Shown: positions 57,280 to 64,000 of the stretch, piece after piece
Layout: every line of letters starts with the position of its first letter
Position numbering within the stretch: the first letter of the stretch is position 1
Source of the DNA: Symsagittifera roscoffensis
Lineage: Eukaryota; Xenacoelomorpha; Acoela; Convolutidae
Length of the DNA: 64,000 bases
Reading direction: 5' to 3'
Assembly (NCBI RefSeq): GCF_963678635.1
Contig: NC_087062.1
Span: 89,195,845-89,259,844 of the forward strand
The notes under the pieces: model-generated
Database searches by the model: none
Seen by the model: the letters and a program-made list of their open reading frames with translations, nothing else
What the model was told of the DNA's origin: nothing
Position numbers and translations under genes: made by a program

Positions 57280-58188
57280 ATGGCAGCAGAACAGTTTGTT
57301 TTAATTCCAAAACATACATATATCCGTGAGCAACCGCATGCATCACAAGTGCTGTTTAACAGCTCAATTAAACACAAAAAGCCCCAGTTATCTTACTTGA
57401 ACCGCATGAGACCTCTAATACCCACGAAGCAAAACTCAGTATCGACTGAAACTCTTCCACTACCCCTTCCACCAACACCTCCATCAACGCCTATTGTTGA
57501 CCCTGGGGAACAATCAACAGGACTTCTTACAGAAGATGAAACTAATCAATATCAGGAAGGTGGGGAGGAAGAGGAGAAGCGGATTGTGGATGAGAAGGAG
57601 CGAAAGGATAATAAAATAAACTATGAACGCATTCTATTACAATTGCAAATAATGGAGGATAAAAAATTCACGAGAGCTAAAAATATCCTGGAGGTTATCA
57701 AAAGCTTAACTCCAGTCTCAATAAACGCCATGGATGAAACAATTTATGTTGACAATGTACCAACCGGTCTCAAAGCAGCATCGTTTTTGTATGATATACA
57801 ACAGCAAACTAAAATACTACACAACCCTGCTTACATAATGATTTTATCCGCTCTCGAACTTATCGAAGAGTCTGTTATTAACAAGTATGCCAAACACGCG
57901 GTTCAGTCAAAGATTAAAGAACAGGCCCAACGAAGAACCAAAAGTCCAACTAAATCTCCGTCAACCTCGGGCAAAACAAAAACCCTCGACAGTAGTAAGC
58001 CATCATCAAGTTCAAAACAAACCAAACGACTCAAAACAAGAAAGAAAGCCACCACGGAAAGAGTCAAAGAAAGAGAGAAAGACGAAGACGACACTGAATC
58101 GTACGGTACGCCCTATAACGATTCAGATTCTTCAACGTCAGAAAAGACGGAGACGAAAAGTATAAGATGGGAAACCTACACCAACTGA
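57280..58188 (+). CDS. Polinton protein upstream of integrase
   Basis: 302 residues. An N-terminal FVLIPKHTYIRE segment is followed by a Pro-rich then acidic linker (residues 55-110). Next is a conserved helical domain (ILEVIKSLTPVSI..., LKAASFLYDIQQ, VINKYAKHA) and a long Lys/Ser/Thr-rich tail. This type of protein commonly precedes the integrase in Polintons. The role may be core or DNA binding, inferred from the basic tail. It ends in TGA only 10 nt before the TTG that opens the integrase frame. Confidence 0.6.
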   Translation: MAAEQFVLIPKHTYIREQPHASQVLFNSSIKHKKPQLSYLNRMRPLIPTKQNSVSTETLPLPLPPTPPSTPIVDPGEQSTGLLTEDETNQYQEGGEEEEKRIVDEKERKDNKINYERILLQLQIMEDKKFTRAKNILEVIKSLTPVSINAMDETIYVDNVPTGLKAASFLYDIQQQTKILHNPAYIMILSALELIEESVINKYAKHAVQSKIKEQAQRRTKSPTKSPSTSGKTKTLDSSKPSSSSKQTKRLKTRKKATTERVKEREKDEDDTESYGTPYNDSDSSTSEKTETKSIRWETYTN

Positions 58189-59101
58189 GGAAAAACTTTT
58201 GAAAAAGAGTTACACAGATAAAGGTCCAGCATTGTTCGGTAGTGTTAAAACTTTGAAGGCTACAACGGTCATACCAAGACGAAAAGTTAAACATTTTTTA
58301 CATACAGAACCGTCTTATACAAAATACCGAACAGTTCGCCGCAAAACAGCTCGGCTTAAAGTGATAGTTTATGACATAAACGAAATATGGTCAATCGATT
58401 TGGCATATGTTGATAAACTAGCAAAATACAACAAAGATATCAAATATCTTTTAGTTGCAGTAAATTGCATGTCCCGTTATCTTCGCGTGCAGCCACTGAA
58501 ATCAAAGTATGCCACAACAACTGCAGAAGCGTTCAATCAAATGATAACGACAGAGAAACCGAAAAAAGTCTGGGTAGATAAAGGCACCGAGTTCAAGGGG
58601 TCATTCAAAACTTTATGTGAGAAAAAGGGTATCAAGACATACACAACAGAGAGTGAAAAGAAGTCCGCTTTCGCTGAGAGGAACATTCGATCACTAAAAA
58701 GTTTGATTTATAAGTATTTGGAGGACAAATGGACCTACTCTTACATCGATAAGCTTCAAGACTTTGTCAACACGAGAACAAACCGCGCCATCAAATTAGC
58801 CCCCAATAAAGTGACAAAAAAGGATGTTCCCTGTTTAATTTCATTAAGAGCGGAACAATCATTGAAACTAGTTCGCCGACCAAAACTCTACGTTGGCGAT
58901 TTTGTGAGAATAGCAAAAATTGACATCCCTTTTCGAAAAGGTTATAAACAATCCTTCACTGACGAAGTTTTTGAAATATTTGACATACCAACAAGGAACC
59001 CACCGACTTATAATCTTATCGACGCTGATAGAGAACCAATAGAGGGTAAATTTTATGAGCCCGAACTAATCAGAGTATTGGAAAAGGAAGGGTCAAGCTA
59101 A
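58166..59101 (+). CDS. Polinton retroviral-type integrase, no ATG
   Basis: The frame opens after a TAA at 58163-58165; its first candidate codons are TTG at 58199 or an internal ATG far inside the core. The catalytic core has Asp in WSIDLAY, Asp in VWVDKGTEF and Glu in SAFAERNIRSLK; counting from the TTG these are residues 67, 127 and 160. An SH3-like C-terminal segment (LYVGDFVRIAKID) follows. The enzyme inserts the excised element into chromosomal DNA. The frame is +1 relative to the upstream gene, with a 23-nt overlap, so fusion by frameshifting or start loss are both possible. Confidence 0.9.
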   Translation, partial: DGKPTPTEEKLLKKSYTDKGPALFGSVKTLKATTVIPRRKVKHFLHTEPSYTKYRTVRRKTARLKVIVYDINEIWSIDLAYVDKLAKYNKDIKYLLVAVNCMSRYLRVQPLKSKYATTTAEAFNQMITTEKPKKVWVDKGTEFKGSFKTLCEKKGIKTYTTESEKKSAFAERNIRSLKSLIYKYLEDKWTYSYIDKLQDFVNTRTNRAIKLAPNKVTKKDVPCLISLRAEQSLKLVRRPKLYVGDFVRIAKIDIPFRKGYKQSFTDEVFEIFDIPTRNPPTYNLIDADREPIEGKFYEPELIRVLEKEGSS

Positions 59102-59104
59102 ACA

Positions 59105-59977
59105 ATGTCTAGCAACTTTGGAGGTGACAAAGATTCCTTTAGTATTACATTGGTGTCATCAGCCTCAATGAATATCTTCATTGACAAGTCACTAGCGAGT
59201 TTTAAAAACCTGCTGAGTGAAGATATCGATCTGCAAGGCGAATGGAGAATTGCATTGTCAGAAATAACGTTTCCCACTCATTTTAACAATGTAACAGATA
59301 CTAAAATAGTGTACTATAAAAAAGACAAAGTTAGAGCAAGTCTTAAAGTGGCAAAAGATAAAATATCTAGACCATATGATGGAGAGAAAATTGAAATAAC
59401 AAAGGGTGAATATGGCGAAATCGAGAAATTATTCAACGAAATCAATCGGAAGGTTGATCTTGATAATTTCACTTATAGCATCGACCCCATTACCAAACAT
59501 CTTTCAATTTGGATGCATTATTGGGAAGGCATTACCTTTGAGAGCCCACAAATTCCTAGTATTTTGGGTTTCAAAGGTATAAGAGATGGAACGGGCTACC
59601 ATATCGGCTATAAAGAATCCAGTCATATCCATAGGACTCTCACATCGCAAAACTTCATTTCCGACTACCCTGTCGATATCTCTGCTGGAACCCAAATGCT
59701 GTTTATCTACTTGGATATAATCCACTATCAGATTGTGGGTGACACCAAAGCACCGTTGCTCAGAGTCATTGATACTAATCGACGAGTGAAAAACGGTTAC
59801 GTGTGCAGCATTAAACCAAATCATCGCAAAGTTTTTAGCAACTTAGATTATAAAAAACTCCTCGTGAATAACATCCAGAGCATTGCAGTAAACCTACGAA
59901 CAGAAACCGGTAGACTTGTACCATTTGCGGGAGGAGGAAAAAGTTGTTTTGACTTTAAAATTTCAAAAGTTTTCTGA
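59105..59977 (+). CDS. Polinton penton-like (minor capsid) protein
   Basis: 290 residues, ATG four bases after the integrase stop. The opening FSITLVSSASMNIFIDKSLASF and L-x-G-E-W-R-I-A-L-S-E-I-T-F-P are the signature start of Polinton minor capsid proteins, with a predicted single jelly-roll that forms the capsid vertices. Unbroken, with the usual length for the family. Confidence 0.8.
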   Translation: MSSNFGGDKDSFSITLVSSASMNIFIDKSLASFKNLLSEDIDLQGEWRIALSEITFPTHFNNVTDTKIVYYKKDKVRASLKVAKDKISRPYDGEKIEITKGEYGEIEKLFNEINRKVDLDNFTYSIDPITKHLSIWMHYWEGITFESPQIPSILGFKGIRDGTGYHIGYKESSHIHRTLTSQNFISDYPVDISAGTQMLFIYLDIIHYQIVGDTKAPLLRVIDTNRRVKNGYVCSIKPNHRKVFSNLDYKKLLVNNIQSIAVNLRTETGRLVPFAGGGKSCFDFKISKVF

Positions 59978-59985
59978 TTAAGATT

Positions 59986-60402
59986 ATGGAGGCATACTAT
60001 CATAATCAAGCGACCATGCCTCACTTCTCAGGACATTACAGACAGCGGGGTAGTGGCTTCGGTGCTCTGGCTATGGGTATTGGACGAGTAGCACTTCCGT
60101 TAGCTCGGAAATTTATAGTACCAGCAGCAAAACGTATTGGAAAAGAATTACTTGTTCAAGCAGCACCCGAATTAATAGACATAGCAACCAGGAAGAAAAC
60201 GCCCAAACAAGCCTTGAAAAACACAGTAAAAAACACAATCAAAAAACAAGTTGGAGCTGGACGCAGTAAGTCCCATGAGCAGAAAACGGAAGAGAGAAAC
60301 AACAACAACAACAACAAGAAAAAGAAAAACAAAAGCTCTCATTCCACAGAAACGAACCCCACTGAGAAGTCGGTCCAACTTTTTCACCAAAGTACGAAAT
60401 GA
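59986..60402 (+). CDS. Small basic Polinton virion protein (pVI/pX-like)
   Basis: 138 residues. The N-terminal HYRQRGSGFGALAMGIGRVALPLARK amphipathic/glycine-rich helix resembles the membrane-active or core segments of adenoviral pVI/pX by position and composition. A Lys/Asn-rich tail (poly-N encoded by AAC repeats) follows. It overlaps the next start by a few bases (ATGA). Assignment is by analogy. Confidence 0.5.
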   Translation: MEAYYHNQATMPHFSGHYRQRGSGFGALAMGIGRVALPLARKFIVPAAKRIGKELLVQAAPELIDIATRKKTPKQALKNTVKNTIKKQVGAGRSKSHEQKTEERNNNNNNKKKKNKSSHSTETNPTEKSVQLFHQSTK

Positions 60403-61714
60403 TTTCTAATTTATTGCCAACTGAAGCAACTCACAGCTCATTAGATTTATTTGAAAAGCCTCCTCTACTCGTTACATTTGAAAATGCGTTCACTCAAAAA
60501 ATTGGTCCATCTTATTCACCTGATGGTCCTATGCTCGAATTTGAAGTTTTAGGAGATAGAAACAACTTTATCGATCTTCAACGAACTCGCTTGGAGATTG
60601 TAGCACGCGTTGTTCAAAATAATGGTAATGTACTGCGAACTCATGCTACAGAGGTAGCACAACGAGACACCCCTATTTGGTTAACAATCCACTTTCATCT
60701 TTATTTTCCGAATGCACAATGTCCTTGAATGGAGAAAAAATTTCAACAACCAATGCCAATTTTGCCCATAAGAGTTTCATTGAGACCGAATTTTCACATG
60801 GTAATGATGCAAAGAAAACATGGCTTGCTTGTCAAGGTTATTATTATGAAGATAATCCATCAGGTATTGATGGTGCTAATGGGCGAGCTGAAGATGTCGC
60901 TGAACGTAAACGAATCGTAGCTGCATCAACCGAATTCCGTTTATTTGGTAAAATTGCTTGTGATTTTTTATCATGTGACAAACATCTTATCAGCGGTGTT
61001 ACAATAAGACTTTCTCTGAGACGATCTCCTAATGACTTTGTTATCATGTCTGAGCATAGAGATAAACATTACCGTGTTGAAATCACAGAGGCTAACCTAT
61101 ATGTGCGCAAAATGACAGTAACCGATTTTGTGCTATCGTCGATAGAAAAAACTCCGTTGAAAACACCCGCAATATACAATTATATTGAAGTTTTACCGAG
61201 AACTTTTTTGGCCACAACTGGTGTGCAAAGCTGGCGACAAGAAGACGTTTTTGCCAAAGAGCCAGTTCGTCGAATGATTTTAGCAATGAGCTCGAATACA
61301 GCATACCTGGGAACTAACCGAAGAAACCCGTTTCATTATCAAAAATTTCAGCTGAATGAAATCATTGTTTACCGAAACGGTCTGCCCATTGCAGGAACTC
61401 CTGTGTCAACGACTGATAACAAAAGAGTATACTATAACACATTGGAAGCTCTAGACTTTGTTTTCAACAATAGTCATGGAATTAGTTTGGCTAATTATCA
61501 CAATCATTATATTATGGCATTTGATCTCACTTCTACTCAGGAGGCTTCACATGACTTTATTCATCCTGAATTGACCAATTGCACCATTTCAGTAGAACTG
61601 AAGTTTGATGCACCGCTGGGGGAAAATGTAGAGTTACTTTTCATGGGAGAGCGTGCATCAACAGTTTACGTGCGTTCCGATAGAAAAATAGCTAAAAACA
61701 CTCTAATGAGTTGA
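60399..61714 (+). pseudogene. Polinton major capsid protein, one frameshift
   Basis: The frame from ATG 60399 reads MISNLLPTEATHSSLDLFEKPP through LEFEVLGDRNNFIDLQRTRLEI. Near 60678 a single-base deletion moves the true frame by one, and it continues as VNNPLSSLFSECTMSLNGEKI to a stop at 61714. Total length (about 435 residues) and the conserved blocks (NFAHKSFIETE, IMAFDLTSTQEASHDF) fit the double-jelly-roll major capsid protein. The region after the shift is fully open, so the mutation is recent or a sequencing error. Confidence 0.85.
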
Positions 61715-61730
61715 CTCGGTGAAAAAAAAA

Positions 61731-62168
61731 ATGGACAATTTACAGATTACTGAGCTTATTCACCGATGCAAGCATTTGAAACATCGATTTTGTGGCATTT
61801 TTCCCGCTAACTTAGCATTTAATACAATATTGAAACGTGACAATACTTTCATGATAGTGAACGCATCAAACTCAGACCAGCCAGGAACTCATTGGTTACT
61901 GTTTGCTCAAGCTGGTGGTCAAATCTTTTTTGCAGATCCTCTTGGACGAAGCCTACACAACTATCCACATGTATACAAAAATATGAGACGTTCTATCCAT
62001 GAGGGAAACCAAATACTGATGAATAAGCCAATCCAATCAGCTAACTCGGTCTTGTGCGGACTTTATTGTATTTATGTTGCTCATGGTATAATTTCATCTA
62101 AATTTCTTATAGGTTTCAAGGTTAATGACCATGACATGATGCGTTTTGCTAAACATATGATGTTATAA
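61731..62168 (+). CDS. Polinton adenain-like cysteine protease
   Basis: 145 residues from the ATG at 61731. His54 in GTHW, Asp69 in FADPLG, Gln102 and Cys109 in QSANSVLCGLYCIY match the His-acid-Gln-Cys arrangement of adenain. FCGIFPANLAF near the start is typical. It matures capsid and core proteins during assembly. Unbroken; last of the co-oriented genes. Confidence 0.88.
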   Translation: MDNLQITELIHRCKHLKHRFCGIFPANLAFNTILKRDNTFMIVNASNSDQPGTHWLLFAQAGGQIFFADPLGRSLHNYPHVYKNMRRSIHEGNQILMNKPIQSANSVLCGLYCIYVAHGIISSKFLIGFKVNDHDMMRFAKHMML

Positions 62169-62285
62169 CTTTGTGATACTGATGCATTTCTTTAAAGATT
62201 TATAATTTATTTTTAAGAAAAAAACATGTTTTATGGTTGCTAGAACACTTGCCTCTGGCGTTATCGCAGGCTCTAAAAACCGTTT

Positions 62286-62921
62286 TCAGAGTTTAAATTT
62301 TTTTTCCATTATAAATTTAACAAACAAAGTATTTGAATCAATCTCTAAACGACCATACCCACTCAAAATGATATCAATAATTTTAGAAAACTCGGCGGCA
62401 TTATCACCATTCAAAATATTAATGAAGCGTTCAATTGTTACATTAGTGATTAAATCAGTTTGAGTTTGAATGGATCGAGTTTGTGAAGCAAAGCAAACTT
62501 GTGGCAATCTTCTTCGTAGAGAAGCACCACCAATGTCAGTTGAGTTGTTAATAGAATTGTTGTAGTTGACAGCAATTTTTAATTTCTCCATCAGGGGTCC
62601 CGATAGGTGAAGTTTACTGCAACCCAATATTAGATGCTTGAAAGATGAGAGTAGACAAGGTACAACGAAAGTGGTTGAGGTCATCTTTTTCACTACGTCG
62701 ACACAATCCTTGGTTACTTCGATGAGAACATGGATGTGGGGATGGTCATTGTCGAGCACTTGGGCGCAAGACTCGTTCTGAATTGAGTGGGTTGCAAATG
62801 CAAAATTTGTGTTTAGAGGGAGTTGTGAGGCGTCGTGTTCGTTGTTCAGAATAAAAAATTTAAAATTCTTTCGAATTTTTTTTAAAAATTCAGGCGACTG
62901 CTCATACATTGCTTCAACCAT
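62286..62921 (-). CDS. Convergent ORF with HUH-like motif
   Basis: 211 residues from ATG, no stops. Residues 60-68 are HPHIHVLIE, a hydrophobic-flanked His-x-His like motif 2 of rolling-circle Rep/NS1 nucleases. FFILNNE at 22-28 could be motif 1, and Tyr120 is a candidate nucleophile, but its context is not a clear Y-x2-3-K. No helicase domain follows. It converges on the protease gene with a 117-bp gap. Possibly a Rep/NS1 N-terminal-like protein; otherwise an unknown Polinton or host gene. Confidence 0.45.
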   Translation of the reverse strand: MVEAMYEQSPEFLKKIRKNFKFFILNNEHDASQLPLNTNFAFATHSIQNESCAQVLDNDHPHIHVLIEVTKDCVDVVKKMTSTTFVVPCLLSSFKHLILGCSKLHLSGPLMEKLKIAVNYNNSINNSTDIGGASLRRRLPQVCFASQTRSIQTQTDLITNVTIERFINILNGDNAAEFSKIIDIILSGYGRLEIDSNTLFVKFIMEKKFKL

Positions 62922-62964
62922 TCTGCTGGTTAAATCAAATTATTCAAAGGTTTTTTTTTCTGTT

Positions 62965-63240
62965 TCAGGCAACTCTACACTTTTTATTATTCGAGTATTC
63001 ATCATCAGCATCGTTTTCATCGCCACTTTCAGCACATTCTTTTTTGGGAGGGACTAATCGTTTTGACGTGTATCGTCTTTTATGATGTTTATCATTTACA
63101 GCTGAGGAGGATGAGGAGGAGGAGGAAGATGATGAAGTCTTTTCACCAGTTTGTTTTTTAACCAATTTTTTAATCTTTGAATAATTATCTGCCAAACAAC
63201 CAAATTCTCTTGTCGTTAAGGTCACTGCTTGATAACATTT
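62965..63240 (-). CDS. Ser-rich basic ORF upstream of the HUH-like ORF
   Basis: The open frame has an 11-residue Ser run and a bipartite basic patch (KHHKRRYTSKRLVPPKK) suggesting nuclear localisation, then an acidic end. There is no ATG. A CTGCAG at about 63253-63258 could serve as an acceptor, making this an internal or last exon. Relation to the next ORF is uncertain. Confidence 0.3.
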   Translation of the reverse strand, partial: KCYQAVTLTTREFGCLADNYSKIKKLVKKQTGEKTSSSSSSSSSSSAVNDKHHKRRYTSKRLVPPKKECAESGDENDADDEYSNNKKCRVA

Positions 63241-63258
63241 AAATACAAGCTACTGCAG

Positions 63259-63472
63259 ATTCAACAGAGAAAAAAGATGAGGATCAGCAGACGCCCAAAA
63301 CCCCAATAAAACCGGATATTTTTTCAATCACTCAACAACAGCAGCAGCATACTTCTTCTACTTCTTCTTCCGGCAGTCAAAGTCCCACTGCACAGAACTT
63401 AGTGGCTGAGACGCCGCCTATCAATGCTTGCTTTGCGCCAAAAAAACGCAAACTGCAATTTAGAGATCTCTG
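63259..63472 (+). CDS. Putative last exon with NLS-like C-terminus
   Basis: After acceptor CTGCAG (63253-63258) the plus strand is open for about 71 codons: a TPKTPIKPDIFSI segment, a five-Gln run, a Ser-rich stretch and the end APKKRKLQFRDL-stop. A PKKRK-type tail is a classical nuclear localisation signal. AATAAA occurs downstream near 63638-63643. No upstream exon is recognised. It is host or Polinton of unknown identity. Confidence 0.35.
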
Positions 63473-64000
63473 AAAACTCAAAAAAAAACTTTGTTTCCAC
63501 CGAGAGTGCACCAGTTTGGGGGTTTATTATTTAGTTTGATAAGTTTTTATTATTGTGGCTGAATCTTTGTTTACGTTTTGCTTATGATTTTTTTCTAATT
63601 TAAAGTTTGCTTTGTGATTTTCAATCAATAGAAAGGAAATAAAAACAAAAGAAAAAATTAATAGAAAAAAATCAAAATAACTTTAAAAAGTCGGCATAAA
63701 AGTCTAAAAGTATAAATTTTGATAAATTTCTGGTCAAATCCAACTTAATTATATCAGTTTTTTTTAATGCTCATTTCAAAAAATCAAAAAAAAATAAACT
63801 GAATACTCCTCCTAAGATTTTATCTAATGATGTTGAAACAAAAAACGTAAAAATGTTTTTGTTATGTTTTTTCATAATAGTTTTCAAAATATAAATATTA
63901 ACACAGAAAAAGATAAAGAGAAAGAGAGAGAGAGAGAGAGAAAGAGAACTGACGATCCATAAACCCCATTATTATCCCTTTTGGGATATAGCTTTTTCAA
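63473..64000. other. AT-rich end of window with (GA)n microsatellite
   Basis: No gene is supported. A GA-rich simple repeat lies at about 63912-63947. Possible poly(A) signals (AATAAA) occur near 63640 and 63795. Confidence 0.6.

Larger units (their letters stand above)
54457..63240 (+). mobile_element. Polinton/Maverick gene block
   Basis: Packaging ATPase, retroviral-type integrase, penton-like protein, double-jelly-roll-type major capsid protein and adenain-like protease are adjacent and co-oriented, the combination that defines Polintons. PolB, the other hallmark, is not in the window. I could not find terminal inverted repeats or a 6-bp target-site duplication, so both limits are approximate. 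One frameshift each in the exonuclease-like and capsid genes suggests a decaying copy; several genes remain intact. Confidence 0.85.

Noticed and set aside
62233-63057. Plus-strand ORFs over the HUH-like ORF
   Set aside because: Antisense shadows with Phe/Ser/Ile-rich composition and no motif.
1-64000. CRISPR arrays, bacterial operons, Shine-Dalgarno sites or rho-independent terminators
   Set aside because: Introns, eukaryotic transposons and a ciliary dynein gene show this is eukaryotic DNA; direct repeats here lack uniform spacers.

Overview
This window is from a eukaryotic nuclear genome, almost certainly an animal. It is AT-rich and intron-containing. It carries a two-exon ciliary gene (DNALI1, inner-arm dynein light chain p28) and several eukaryotic mobile-element classes: a Polinton/Maverick, an env-bearing Ty3/gypsy-type LTR retroelement, a LINE with a PHD-like finger, a Merlin/ISXO2-type transposase relic, hAT-type and other MITEs, and a tRNA-derived SINE. 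The species cannot be fixed from sequence alone; DNALI1 implies an organism with motile cilia.

Layout. 0-4.9 kb: a degenerate minus-strand LINE (1.2-3.8 kb) between two copies of a 120-150 bp repeat, a 178-bp element with perfect 21-bp terminal inverted repeats, and a 51-bp minisatellite. 4.9-8.5 kb: AT-rich DNA with no supported gene and one fold-back element. 8.5-16.1 kb: a minus-strand cluster of three paralogous small proteins whose core I read as an alpha-crystallin/Hsp20-like domain with basic Ser/Pro/Arg tails. The middle paralog becomes complete only after splicing a 2.7-kb intron; an unidentified exon, four copies of a 60-bp module and an LTR relic lie between them. 16.6-17.7 kb: DNALI1 on the plus strand, with a 127-bp MITE just downstream that supplies an AATAAA. 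19.2-19.6 kb: a hAT-type MITE.

19.8-44.3 kb: an LTR retroelement on the minus strand. One near full-length but broken copy (gag, RT, RNase H, integrase, env-like and accessory ORFs) is preceded by two further tandem copies of only its LTR-leader-gag end. The duplication junctions carry part of a Merlin/ISXO2-like transposase pseudogene (44.5-45.1 kb) into which the retroelement appears to have inserted. 45.2-49.6 kb: a 4.36-kb AAT/CAT array with about 156-bp higher-order periodicity, abutting the 3' side of a tRNA-derived SINE. 50-54 kb: non-coding, with a field of TAAT..ATTA palindromes, a second hAT-type copy and a 139-bp fold-back.

54.0-63.5 kb: a Polinton/Maverick gene block on the plus strand: a DxE exonuclease-like protein (frameshifted), packaging ATPase, small conserved proteins, an integrase with no ATG, penton-like protein, a pVI/pX-like basic protein, major capsid protein (one frameshift) and adenain-type protease. 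These would form and package a capsid and integrate the element. No PolB is visible. Convergent to the block is an unbroken minus-strand ORF with a HUH-like motif. At 63.26-63.47 kb a putative exon ends in a basic, NLS-like tail.

All family assignments are by reading; no database search was possible.
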